Shown here piece by piece: positions 32,527 through 42,829 of a DNA stretch of 64,000 nt (position 1 is the stretch's first letter; each line of letters opens with the position of its first letter). The notes under the pieces were generated by a model, which had not been told where the DNA came from, ran no database searches, and saw nothing but the letters and a program-made list of their open reading frames with translations. The translations under genes were made by a program, and so were the position numbers. Location: positions 1 through 64,000 of the forward strand of contig WNNJ02002583.1 of assembly GCA_012934845.2 (NCBI GenBank). The letters run 5' to 3'. This DNA comes from Pomphorhynchus laevis. Lineage: Eukaryota; Acanthocephala; Palaeacanthocephala; Echinorhynchida; Pomphorhynchidae.

Positions 32527-34887
32527 ATTTAAAATAAACGTCATTTTTATGAATTGACTAATAAATAACAGACGTTGTATCAGAATAAGAATTAGAGGTC
32601 ATCAGGAGGAACTGCTATGCTATCAGGTTTCGGCCCCTAACTCCTCTACCCAACATAGCAGCGGGGCCAAATACACGCTAATGATGTATTTCCTCTGAAA
32701 TAAATATCTAGTATCTTATTCTACTGCAAAGTATATTATTTATTATCCATCCATAAAAATTTGCCACTTAAGAGTTTAAATTTATTCTTTATATTATTGT
32801 GTTGATTTATATATTTTACTATTTTCTACTTGATGTTATTTTTATAGTAACCTAGTTTAAAATATGTATCTATTAAATTATTTAAATGATTTTGAAGAAA
32901 GCCAATATCATTACATATTGTTGCAATTCTTAAAATTTCATTATTTAATGTATTATATTTTATATTATATGGTATGCATGAATGCTCATGCAAAAATATG
33001 TTTCTTGTAAATTTAAATATGTCATCTTTACGATATAAATTAATAGTAGTTTTAGTTAATGTTAATTTAATGTTCATATCTAGACATACACCTTCTTTAT
33101 CATTAATATTGGCTTTGTTAAGAATAAGGCTTTCTGGATAAATGTGCTCACTAATTGAATAAAAATTATTAGAATTAAATACACATATATCATCAATGTA
33201 TCGAAACATATATTTCATATATTTATATTGTTTAGATTTAGTTTTTACACAGTTATGAACAAATTCATATTCTATAAAGCTTCTATTAATTCAATTTTAT
33301 CCATATATTTATATTTATTTGATGGTTTAATTTTTGTTAGATAGGCGTTATAATTATTATAACATATATATGTATATCTTTTTCCGAATATAAGGTTAAT
33401 TAATTTTACTAACGCTTCTTTAATATCTACTAAATCTAGATTTGTATAAAGCGCACTAAAATCGTATGTATTTATATTTTGAAAATTTATTCCTTTTGTC
33501 TGTTCTAAAAATTCTTTTGTAGAATTAATACTGAAATAGTGTTTTATACCAGTATTAATTTCGATTACCTTGCAATATTTTTTAAAATGTGCTTTAATTA
33601 CTTTAAGTATTTTATTCATATAGACAGAAAGTGGTTTTAATGTACATTTAAACGCACTACATATGAACCTAGGTTTTATTGGATTTTTATGTAATTTTGG
33701 ATTCCAATATAATATAGGTATAGTTTTATTATCTAATTCAACCTTTATACCCTTTTTATCCATTATAGAACAGTGACTTGTAATAATTGTTTCAAAACTC
33801 AACTCACTACGTTCATATGTTGTATTTACATTTAAATCATTAGAATTAACCTCTTTCATTAGTATATCATAATAAAGCTTTTTGCATATGAAGACAAAGT
33901 TATTACTAGCTTTATCAATAGTTGTTATTATATAGTTATCCTTTAATTTAGTAAGTTCTTTATACATATCTTTATTAATTTTATCTTTCCTTTTATAATT
34001 GTTTGTTATTTTCATTTTATTTTTAATTTTATCAAATATATAATCTTTCCAAATTTTTATCTTAGATATATTCGAGCTTTCACTATTAATCAGCTTACTA
34101 AAGTAATCATTTAAGTTATTATATAACGAACTGTAAATTTTATTTTTGTCGTTGTTGCTATTTAATCTATATTTATACCCTTTTGATAGCAGCTTTCTTA
34201 ATTCACAATTTTCAATTAATTCTAGATTATGGGTAAAGTTAAATTAAAATAAAGTTATTTGAAATAAAGTAATTAAAATAAAGTTATTTGAAAATATATA
34301 ACGTAAGTATGGACTGCTGCATTTCTATTTAAACAAAACAGATTAAAAAATAGAAAGAAAAACTAGTGATTGAATGTAAAAAGCAATGGCTAAGGTGTTT
34401 TCTTTTACGCTCAATAAAATACGCAATAAATTGAATATTTATAGTTCATCCAAATATTTATTTTATTAGCATAGAAAATGTTAGTTATATTAGAATTTAA
34501 GTATGTCGTTTAATTTATTTGTAATTTAGTTTATTAGTAAATTAAAATTCAACAATAAATTTGAATTTATTAAATATAAATCTTAATAAATTCAATTTAG
34601 CTTAAATTAAATTTAAAGAAATAATTACATATTTTGCAAAATAATGTGAATCTATTTATGATCATTCATATCTAAAACAAACGTTTTAGACGATCGGGAA
34701 CCAAATATCATTTATTATATGACAACAAACAATTACCTGAAAGCCTACACAATGCGAGTTCTTTGAATTTTTCCAATTCAATTAAACCTGATGGTGGCTT
34801 ATCGTAAAGTTGCAGGGGAGTAAAATCATCAGCTCTGCTGTCCGATATTTTAACCAAATCGTTATTTGATGCATTCGGGAATTGCAT
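25137..34887 (-). CDS. PRIM2: DNA primase large subunit gene
   Basis: Twelve - strand exons join in phase: 34887-34737, 31394-31276, 31231-31143, 27470-27347, 27295-27257, 27210-27013, 26939-26799, 26751-26643, 26475-26396, 25581-25455, 25409-25327 and 25278-25137. Together they encode about 467 residues, close to the human protein less its acidic tail. The large primase subunit binds the catalytic subunit and DNA polymerase alpha and helps start and count RNA primers in the nucleus. The four cysteines of the family's [4Fe-4S] cluster are all present: FPPC, YSC, GCPF and QIAC. Diagnostic stretches include [36 protein letters not shown] and [20 protein letters not shown]. Several introns are 44-60 bp, while two are over 3 kb and packed with repeats. 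The start is taken at the ATG at 34887; an upstream coding exon cannot be excluded. Confidence 0.93.
26396..26939 (-). CDS. PRIM2: PRIM2 exons 7 to 9
   Basis: Exon 7 (26939-26799) reads [14 protein letters not shown] to TSNDIDR. Exon 8 (26751-26643) reads [20 protein letters not shown] with the first iron-sulphur Cys. Exon 9 (26475-26396) reads [20 protein letters not shown]. All junctions are GT-AG and in phase. Confidence 0.94.
27013..27470 (-). CDS. PRIM2: PRIM2 exons 4 to 6
   Basis: Exon 4 (27470-27347) reads [19 protein letters not shown]. Exon 5 (27295-27257) is a 13-codon exon reading [13 protein letters not shown]. Exon 6 (27210-27013) reads [16 protein letters not shown] and [17 protein letters not shown], matching the human IPFADALDLFRGRKVY...DIVAIILNEFR. 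Introns here are 51 and 46 bp. Confidence 0.92.
28740..29055. repeat. Intronic repeat tract, copies at 30.4 and 31.6 kb
   Basis: 28788-28916 matches 31608-31745 over about 130 bp (ACGAATATACCTAAGGAGTA). 28975-29045 matches 30515-30560 (GTAGCCARCGATTAGTTAGA). These copies bracket the hAT fossil inside the 27471-31142 PRIM2 intron. Confidence 0.6.
29056..29790 (-). mobile_element. hAT transposase fossil, ZBED5/SCAND3-like
   Basis: - strand translation in shifting frames gives a zinc-finger end ([11 protein letters not shown] near 29730), [20 protein letters not shown] (about 29560-29500), [14 protein letters not shown] and INKSPLGTH (about 29450-29370), then [10 protein letters not shown] and [14 protein letters not shown] (about 29200-29080). 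This is the order of ZBED5-type hAT proteins. There are many stops and frame changes, and no terminal repeats were identified. Confidence 0.78.
31143..31394 (-). CDS. PRIM2: PRIM2 exons 2 and 3 with a 44-bp intron
   Basis: Exon 2 (31394-31276) reads [14 protein letters not shown] to LLVKG. Exon 3 (31231-31143) reads [16 protein letters not shown] and [11 protein letters not shown], ending at donor GTAAGT. The GTGATT donor at the 44-bp intron was chosen for phase and size; a 23-bp alternative also keeps frame but is implausibly short. Confidence 0.82.
31831..32238. repeat. Nested foldback with a LINE 3' tail inside
   Basis: Inner arms 31853-31940 and 32034-32120 are near-perfect inverted repeats (TTAAGAATTTTGTTGTCTCT and complement) around a 90-bp loop. 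An outer pair, 31831-31850 and 32218-32238 (TAAGAATTATATNTTTGCTT), encloses both the inner pair and a retroposon tail at 32148-32217. It lies in a PRIM2 intron. Confidence 0.75.
32148..32217 (+). mobile_element. 3' tail of the L2/CR1-like LINE family
   Basis: TGTAAGCGTGCGCTGGCACG and the following ATTTGCCACGTTAAATAAAT match the 3' end of the - strand LINE at 58.6 kb. Only the tail is present, as in an extreme 5' truncation or a derived SINE. Confidence 0.65.
32612..32668. other. Predicted H-type pseudoknot next to a Penelope-like element
   Basis: CTGCTATG (32612-32619) pairs with CATAGCAG (32654-32661), and GGCCCC (32632-32637) pairs with GGGGCC (32663-32668). The pairs interleave, so they form a pseudoknot on either strand. 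AAATACA...TGTATTT forms a hairpin just after it. It is GC-rich in an AT-rich intron and sits in the 3' flank of the - strand Penelope-like copy. Confidence 0.6.
32780..34220 (-). mobile_element. Penelope-like element reverse transcriptase, copy 2
   Basis: Two open stretches (34015-33272 and 33218-32826) cover an RT with [40 protein letters not shown] and then [11 protein letters not shown], the catalytic IDD box, followed by a thumb region. Upstream coding-like sequence starts near 34215. It is nearly identical to copy 1 at 15.4-16.2 kb. No GIY-YIG endonuclease is seen in either copy, unlike the element at 60.7 kb. It lies antisense-neutral within a PRIM2 intron (same strand as the gene). Broken, but young-looking. 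Confidence 0.85.
34737..34887 (-). CDS. PRIM2: PRIM2 exon 1
   Basis: It reads [17 protein letters not shown] and then [20 protein letters not shown], matching the N-terminal FYxxPPS...EFENLAIDR region of large primase subunits. The donor is TCAG then GTAATT, phase 1. Confidence 0.8.
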
Positions 34888-36050
34888 TGAAATATTAATT
34901 TGCACACATATTTTACCTGAAATTTAAAGTAATTTGATAAGTTATATGAAATTAATTTTGAATTAATCAAATTTATATATTATTAAATTAATAAATTATT
35001 AAATAATTCATTATATGATAAATTAATATTAAGTTATATTAAGTTAAATAATATCATTAAATAATGACTTTGTAAAATGATTTTGAAAACACTGCAGGTG
35101 TGAAAATGATCGAGCCATCGGAGAAGTACATGAACAAGGGTCGACATTCGTCCAAAATTTGATCTTAAATAAACACCACTATGTGCCGTAATCTCGTGGC
35201 AATACACCCACCAATAATGACTTATGTGCCATTTGACATTGAAATGAACTGCTATTTTCGTGGAATCATAGTCCATCATATTCGATGGAATTATCCAGCT
35301 CGCCAAGCTTGATTTAAATAAATAGTTGCACAAGTTAGTTTATCAAAGCGACTATGTTACTCAATGGAAAATACTTTACAGAAGATTGAAATACATGTAG
35401 AACGAGGACCATGATTCTTGGCAAAATAATCAAACAGTTTGTAACAGGCTACATAAAATAATTTATCGTAATAATAATGAATTAAAACGTATTAGCTAAC
35501 GATTATTTGCATATCAATCCTTCCAAGCTATATGTTTGTACGGTCCCTGAAATCCTTACAAACTTTAGACGTTCATCAATACGGAATCTATATTTTTGAG
35601 ATACTCTGGCGTATGTTCAAGTTACAATTGTGCACATCATTTCAGTTGAGCAAGGCAATTAATAAGCGCAACTATCGTGAACGATGAATTAAACGATATG
35701 GCGACTATTCGTTTAGCAGAGCGTCACTTGCCTTAATCTAATTGTTTGAAATTATCCTTGAAAAGAGCGTTAGATATCGCAGAAATTATAGATAATAACG
35801 GTAATAACGGTAATTATAAAATATTATAGGTAATAAAAAACTGTTTAACGACATCAAACACAGATAAGGATATCTAGCTGCTGATATTGTCCGTGATTTT
35901 CATGACACTATATGCTATGTAAATGACCATCGAGATTTAAAAAGAATGTATAGATATATTTATTTGAAGTCACGCATATGATAAAGCTCTCGACTCTGGT
36001 ACCTGTGGATAACACATATTTTTTAACAACATTTCTCCTGTCGCATTCAT
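34888..36050. other. Region upstream of PRIM2
   Basis: This is where a PRIM2 promoter or 5' untranslated exon should lie, but I can point to no defined element. Open frames at 35034-35333 have no recognisable product. Confidence 0.4.
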
Positions 36051-38735
36051 CCGCCTAAACAAATCTACTCAATTTAATTCTTCTCAACCCCTCTTCTAAC
36101 AATTGTCTTCAAGCATCGCTCGCACGCGTACTCTGTCCTCTCCCAACGATTTAAACTCATCTTCTCTTCAGCCACTCGCATTTTCCCCGATCGCACCCCT
36201 CCAGAAATCACACAACTCTCTTCTGCCAGCATCGAAAAACGCAGTCAAGAGAAATGGCGAAACATCTATCCTAATTCAATACATCGACGGACATTTTCAA
36301 GTTGTCCACACCCGCGCAGAATTCGATGGCACTCCATCTCCCCTATGTGTCTTATCCGCAATACAATTTCATCACCACACTCGGTTTTAACCTCGGCCTC
36401 CTTAACACTAGATATATTCTCCATAAATCCGATATCATCATCAACCTATTCACCAAGCAATCCATCGATCTCTTCTGCCTCACCGAATCCTGACACTCAG
36501 ATTCCGACGACCTTTCCATTCGCCGTCTGCTCTCTGCCGTTTGCTCACTAGTCGAATCCGCTCGCCCTCACAGATCATGTCCCTCAAAATTCTCTAATCA
36601 TGGCGTCATTGTCGTATTCGCCCAACACGCCGCGTCTCTTTGAAAAATCACTTCCACGTTCAGTTTTTTGCGCTTTTGAATTACTCACTTGTCGTTCATC
36701 TAGTCTGATCACTTTGGATCTTGTCATTGTATACCGTACTGGTCCATCAGCTCTAACCTCCATATTTTTACCAAACTCGCTGACCTCCTGTCCAACTGTT
36801 CTTTGGCATCCATCCCTTCACACATTGTCGGAAACTTTAACATCCACCCCAACCGCCCCTCTTCCATCAATTCCATCCTCTTCATCAACATTCTATCCAA
36901 TTACGGCTACAAACTCATCTCCACTGACTTCACACATATCCTTGGCAAGGCAATCTACATCATCGCTCTCCCCGATCGTTTTCCTACCTACACCTCACTG
37001 TCCATCTCCGACATGGTCTATACGACCACTTTCTTGTCATCCTTGATCTCACTTCCAACCACACCCCGCATCACACACCAACCATCCTACGTCGCCTGGA
37101 GAAATCTTGATCTCCTTCTTTTCCAATCTGCCTTATTTAAATCATCTATCTCCTTTCCCACAATAACATGATCATCTCCTCACGATCGCGCCTTTCTTTC
37201 AACTTTGAACTCACATCCACTCTCAATATTCTATTGCCCTTTAAGCTTCACAATCACTGTCACTTCTAATGCCTACTTTTAACATCCAATGCCTACTATC
37301 AAAGAGTTAACTCCGTCATGAATTTCGAGTATATCACCGCCCTCTCAGAGGTGATATCCATTCGTTCACTCTGTCTTTTTGTGATTCTTACCTTGATCAT
37401 CGCCGGTCTCATCTCAACCTACTACCTAGCAAATGCAACTCCTTCTGGTAGCATACAATCATCACTTCATTCAACTCTAAGTTTCTGTGGCATACTTTTC
37501 ACTCAGTCCTAGCTCGCTCCTCTTGGTCTTGCAACATCAATCGTCATGATTATTCGTGATTTTTCCAGACCAAAGTATCCACGTTACTCTTTCATAACTC
37601 CATCTCTATCGCATCTCACTCTTCCCCGCCTCGTCTTAATCTCCCTATACTCTATCGTCTTCTCATTTTTCACATGACGAAATATCATCTGTTCTCATGT
37701 ATTCGCCCAGCAAAAACGCTCCTGACGATCCCCTGCCTACCCCATACTTAAATCCATATGTTTATCGACATCCATTTTCCACGCCACCCTGTTTAACTTG
37801 TCCATTCGCAGTCGTATCTTCCCTTTTCGTCCCCTACTTAAGAAAGAATCTATCAAACTCTTCCTTCCTTCTAGCTATCGCTCAATTTCATTTTTCCCTA
37901 CTCTTTCTCAACTCTTAGAACGCCTCATCGTAATACAGATCAACGTGTATCTCATTAATCCAATCTGTACTTTCCAATCCGCTTTCCGCTCTAATCAATA
38001 CACATAAATCACCTGCATGAAAGTTTACAACGAGTTACTCATTTCTCGTGACAAGGTTCTATATAGTGTACTCATCTCCCTCAACTTATCCTCAACCTTC
38101 GACATCGACGATCACTCCATACTCCTTTCTAGCCTTCGTTATGATTACGGATTTTCTTCCTCTTCCGTAGCATGATTTACCTCATATATATCCGACTGTT
38201 CCTTTCGCGTCTGTTCTAATTCATCATTCTCCACTCCCATCCCGATTTTCTGCGGAGGCTCCAAGGTTTAGTCCTAGGACCCCCGCAATACACTGATGAC
38301 ATATTCATCTATGTTTATGCACCCGCCCATCGCATACACGATATTCACATTTCTGCCTCCAAATGTAGTTCTTCTATCTAAAACGTCTCTCCGATCTTTA
38401 ACTCGTTCTAAACCCCGACAAGTCCAAAATAATGTGGATCCTCCCCCGTCAACCCAGCATATATCTTCCCCTGTATATTTTGCCTCATCAATCATCCCCA
38501 TAGTTAATAATCTCACTTTTTTAGGCTTCCATTTCGATAATCACATTTTCCTTAAACCATTTGTCTGTGACAAGGTCCGCTCGTCTTACTTAATTCTCTG
38601 TGGCATCCGCCGTATCCGCCCCCTTATCGACTTCCGTTCTTTTATGTATCTTCTTTCATCGTTTCGCTTCCCTAAAATCGATTACTGCCTTAGCTATTTC
38701 GCCAATTCTTCTGTTACGATCTTATAAATTAATAT
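36050..38735 (+). mobile_element. L2/CR1-like LINE, heavily decayed
   Basis: CT-rich + strand sequence encodes, in many frames, an endonuclease remnant (HKSDIIINLFTKQSIDLFCLTES at 36420-36490), an RT segment (SYRSISFFPTLSQLLERLIVIQINVY at 37865-37950, QSAFRSNQYT) and a post-RT region (NLTFLGFHFDNHIFLKPFVCDKVRSS, RRIRPLIDF, FPKIDYCLSYFANS at 38500-38720). The 3' end is cut off. The same family supplies the fragments at 32.15 and 58.5-59.3 kb. More than ten stops and frame changes; old. Confidence 0.8.
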
Positions 38736-38739
38736 TCTT

Positions 38740-41700
38740 GTTCATTAACTATCTTTATAGATTGTGTTGAATGAAACCACATTTTGGTGTTTACAACAAT
38801 TAATTTAACACAAATGACGTCTGCGACAGACACAACGATCGATCAATCGATTCTACCAGAGTCAAGTAGTCAAGTCAACAACATCCGGCTCGAAAGATTC
38901 GACATAGCGGTGGAGGACAGTGATAGTCAAAAGAAATTCAAGCTCTGGAAGCGAAACTTCGAATACTACTTAACAACGTCTCGCGGGAATAACAAGTTGG
39001 AACTCTTGATAACGCATGTTGGTCCACGAGTGTACGAACTAATCGAAGATAGCGACAACTATGAATCTGCGATGGAGACACTGAAGTCGTTATATATCAA
39101 GACACCGAATGAAATACTAGCGCGACATTTGCTCTCTATTCGAGCTCAACGAAATAACGAGGATATTGACTCGTTTGTACAGTCACTACACTCACTTTCA
39201 AGGGAATGTCATTTCAAAGCAGTCACTGCCGAGGAAGCAAGAAAAGATTTTGTTTAAGACGCTTTCATTCGTGGTCTTGCTTCCGATTCCGTTCATTAAC
39301 GATTACTCTAGTTCGAGTATTTAGACCTGGCACGAGCAGTAAATGTCGCCAAGTCATTAACTACTGCACAGCAAAGCATGACGCTGTATCTCCGAGATCG
39401 GGAGGAATCTAAATTTCAAGAGAATGTCGCATCCGTTAGATATTCTAATGAATCAAACTGTCTACAGACCGAAACTACAAGAGAAGATAAAACTACGGAA
39501 GCTGAATATGCGAATCGAATCGGTGTACTATCGAAATAAAATACAAAACAACGATGCTATTTCTGTGGAGGTTTAAGACACTCTAGATTGAATTGTCCGG
39601 CAAAAGATGTTGTCTGTAGAAAATGTCATAAGGTCGGCCATTACGCTCGAGTATGTAAATCCTCCAAGCAAAACGCTGAATCTTCATCCGCCGTTTTATT
39701 GTCAACGATCAACACGAAAAATGATTCACAATTAAAAACCACTTTATCGATCAACGGATTATCGATAGAAGCCCTCATTGATACAGGAAGTTCCCTAAAT
39801 TTCATGGATGCTGACATTGTACAGGATCTTTCAGTAAGAATCATTCCGGCGGATATTGAGGTTATACTCGCAGCAAATACAACGCAGAAGGTTATCGGGA
39901 AATGCACACTAAATTTCATTTTCAAAACCCAACGCTACAATTACGTTCAATTTTTCGTACTCCCCAATCTGTGCACGAACGCTATTTTGGGTTTGCCATT
40001 TTTGCGATCACACAAAAACCCATCAATCAATTTCGGTGGACCGCTTCCTGATGTAAAAATTTTTGCAGCATCAATAGGGCACATTAAAACGCCACTGTTG
40101 TTCAGAAACCTCAGTAATAACGTTCACCCAATCACCACAAAAAGCAGACCATTTAATAAGGATGATCAGCTGTTTATTCGAAACGAAATAAACCGAATGT
40201 TATCAAAAGGGGCAATTGAAGAGAGCACGTCCCCATGGAGAGCTCAAGTAGTTATCGTATCCCGTTCAAACGGCCGCAAACGCCTGGTCGTTGAGTTTTC
40301 CCGTACCATTAATCGATTTACTCTTCTCAATGCGTACCCGCTTTCCTAAAATCAGTGAACTAACGAATGAAATCGCGAAAAATAGATATTACTCACAAAT
40401 TGACTTGAAGGAAGCGTACTATCAAATCGACATCAATCCTTCTGAGAGACATATGACCACCTTTGAAGCCGCTGGGAATCTATATCAGTTCAGAAAAGTT
40501 CCAATTGGGATCACCAATGGTGTTTCGGGATCCCAAAGATACATAAACAAATTCATTGAAGTTAACAATCTTTAGAAAGTGTACTCTTACCTAGACGACA
40601 TTATTGTATGTGGAATTACAAAGGATGAACATGACAATAATCTAAAACAATTCCAAGAAGCTATTGTTAACTATTCGCTTGAAACCAATACTGACAAATG
40701 CCAATACGGTGTACAGAGTATACGCACACTTGGCTATGAGATACAACATGGAATACTCAAACCGGATCCCTCTCGACTATCAGCTGTTCATAACCTCAAG
40801 ATACCCACTGATAAACATTTTCTTCAAAGACTAATGGGCTTTTTGCTTATTATAGCAAATGGATAAAACAATTTTCCGCAAAGATATCCGCACTTACCAC
40901 GTCAAATATCGAGTTATTCTCGAAGTACATTGCAGTAAAGGCGATTGAGGAAATCAAGAAAGACATTATAAATGCTACTATTAATGTTATTGACGAGACC
41001 ATTCCATTTACACTTGAAACAAACGCTTCAAATACCGCAATTGGGGCAACCCTACTGCAGAACAAACGACCCGTGGTATTTTTCTCCCGAAATCTTAATC
41101 AATACGAGAGGAAACATCACATTATAGAGAACGAGGCATACGCCATTGTTGAAGCTATTCGACATTGGAAACATTACCTTGCGCCACGTCCCTTTATATT
41201 GATTACTGATCAAAAGTCAATTTCGTTCATGTTTGATTGGAAACGAGCTGGGAAAATTAAGAACGAGAAACTTGCTCGATGGAGGATGGAACTGTCCAAC
41301 TACAAATATGACATACACTATCGATCCGGCAATGGGAATTATTCAGCTGATATCATGTCACGCGATGTTTGTGCATTCCTGCGGAGTAATGACTCGCTTA
41401 GAACAATACATGAAAAACTAATGCATCCAGGAGTTTCACGTATGATGCATTAAATAAGGACCCAGAACTTGCCCTACTCTATCAACGATGTTCGTCAAAT
41501 GATCACGTCGTGTAAGGTATGTTGTAAAATAAAAGCCAGATTTTTTACAACTGAAGTCGATATTCACATTATCAAATCTATCTCACCAATGGACCGTCTT
41601 TCTATAGACTTCAAAGGCCCGCTTCCAAAGTCTAGCAATGGATCAACATATCTACTTACTATGATTGACAAATTCAGTAGATACCCATTCCGGTTTTGCG

Positions 41701-42420
41701 GTTCGAGATGTCTCAGCTCCAACTGTTCAAAGATGTTTAAGTCAAGTTTTTTCTCTATGCGGCTGCCCGAGCTATATACATTCAGACTGTGGTTCTGCTT
41801 TTTTGTCTCGAGAATTAAAAGAATGGCTCCTGAGCATGGGGGTATCCAGCAGCCACACAACTCCATTTAGGCCTCAAGGCAATTCGCAATGTGAGAAGAT
41901 GAATGGAACTTTATGGAACAATATTATTGGGTCTCGAAACGCGCGGGCTTAGTCTTGGAAAATGGGAGGAAGTATTACCATCTGCACTATCAGCAATCCA
42001 TGGCCTTCTCTGTACCGCTACAAACGCTACTCCACATCAACGATTTTTTACATTTACAAGAAAACTACCAAAAAGTCCACTAAATAACAAATTTACAGCT
42101 TTTACAATAACAAAGAAAGATGAACAATGTCAATAGGTTGATGTTGATTTGTAGGAGCGTGTTGGAGAGTTTTAAAGAGTTAGAATTATTGAATTACTAT
42201 TAAGGAAAAAATAGGTATTATGATCTGAAATTATGATCTGTCTTTATCGTGTCTTTATGTTCAAGCTTTTCAGTTCTTATTTGAATTGTATGACTAAGCA
42301 ATATAGTGAGTGACGAGATTTGTAAATGAAATATACCTAGATAGGGACATTTTAATTAAAATGATATTCGGATGACTTTACAGTAAAAAAATATAATATA
42401 AAACACTGGTTATTACAACA
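38740..42420 (+). mobile_element. Ty3/gypsy-type LTR retrotransposon, fossil
   Basis: Parts occur in canonical Ty3/gypsy order: Gag-like region (about 38814-39256), CCHC zinc knuckle (about 39590-39660), aspartic protease (DTGS motif, about 39775), RT with YLDDI (40090-40866), RNase H (about 40990-41400) and integrase with zinc-binding and DDE parts (about 41400-42100). The integrase lying after RNase H separates it from Ty1/copia. The element is broken, with roughly half a dozen or more disruptions. Short CAACA-ending segments near 38798 and 42420 may be LTR ends, but I could not align two full LTRs. Confidence 0.85.
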
Positions 42421-42829
42421 ATTTACTTTTCCGACAGGTATTTTTAGTTTGCATTTTTAATGTTCGTAAACGATTTTTGTTTTAACCTTTTAACAGTACA
42501 GGTTTATTAATAAATCTATTCTTTAATAAATCTGTATCTTTAACAGCATGTATGTTGATTTTGTGCTTTATCGCAGCTGACATTTTAATCATTTTAATAC
42601 TTAATTCTCAAATTTTCGGAATAGTTATTTGTGCTCTGCGAATGATCATTCCTCTCCGGTATCCCTTGATAACGTTAATTTTATCGACCTTACTCAATAC
42701 GTTACAGAGTTCACACGTTTCTCTGGATATCATCGTTCTTTACTAGATATTCGCCTTCCATCGAAAAATACATGACCAATAATTACGCATTTGGATCCTC
42801 TAGTCAACTCCGACCATAACGTACTCTGT

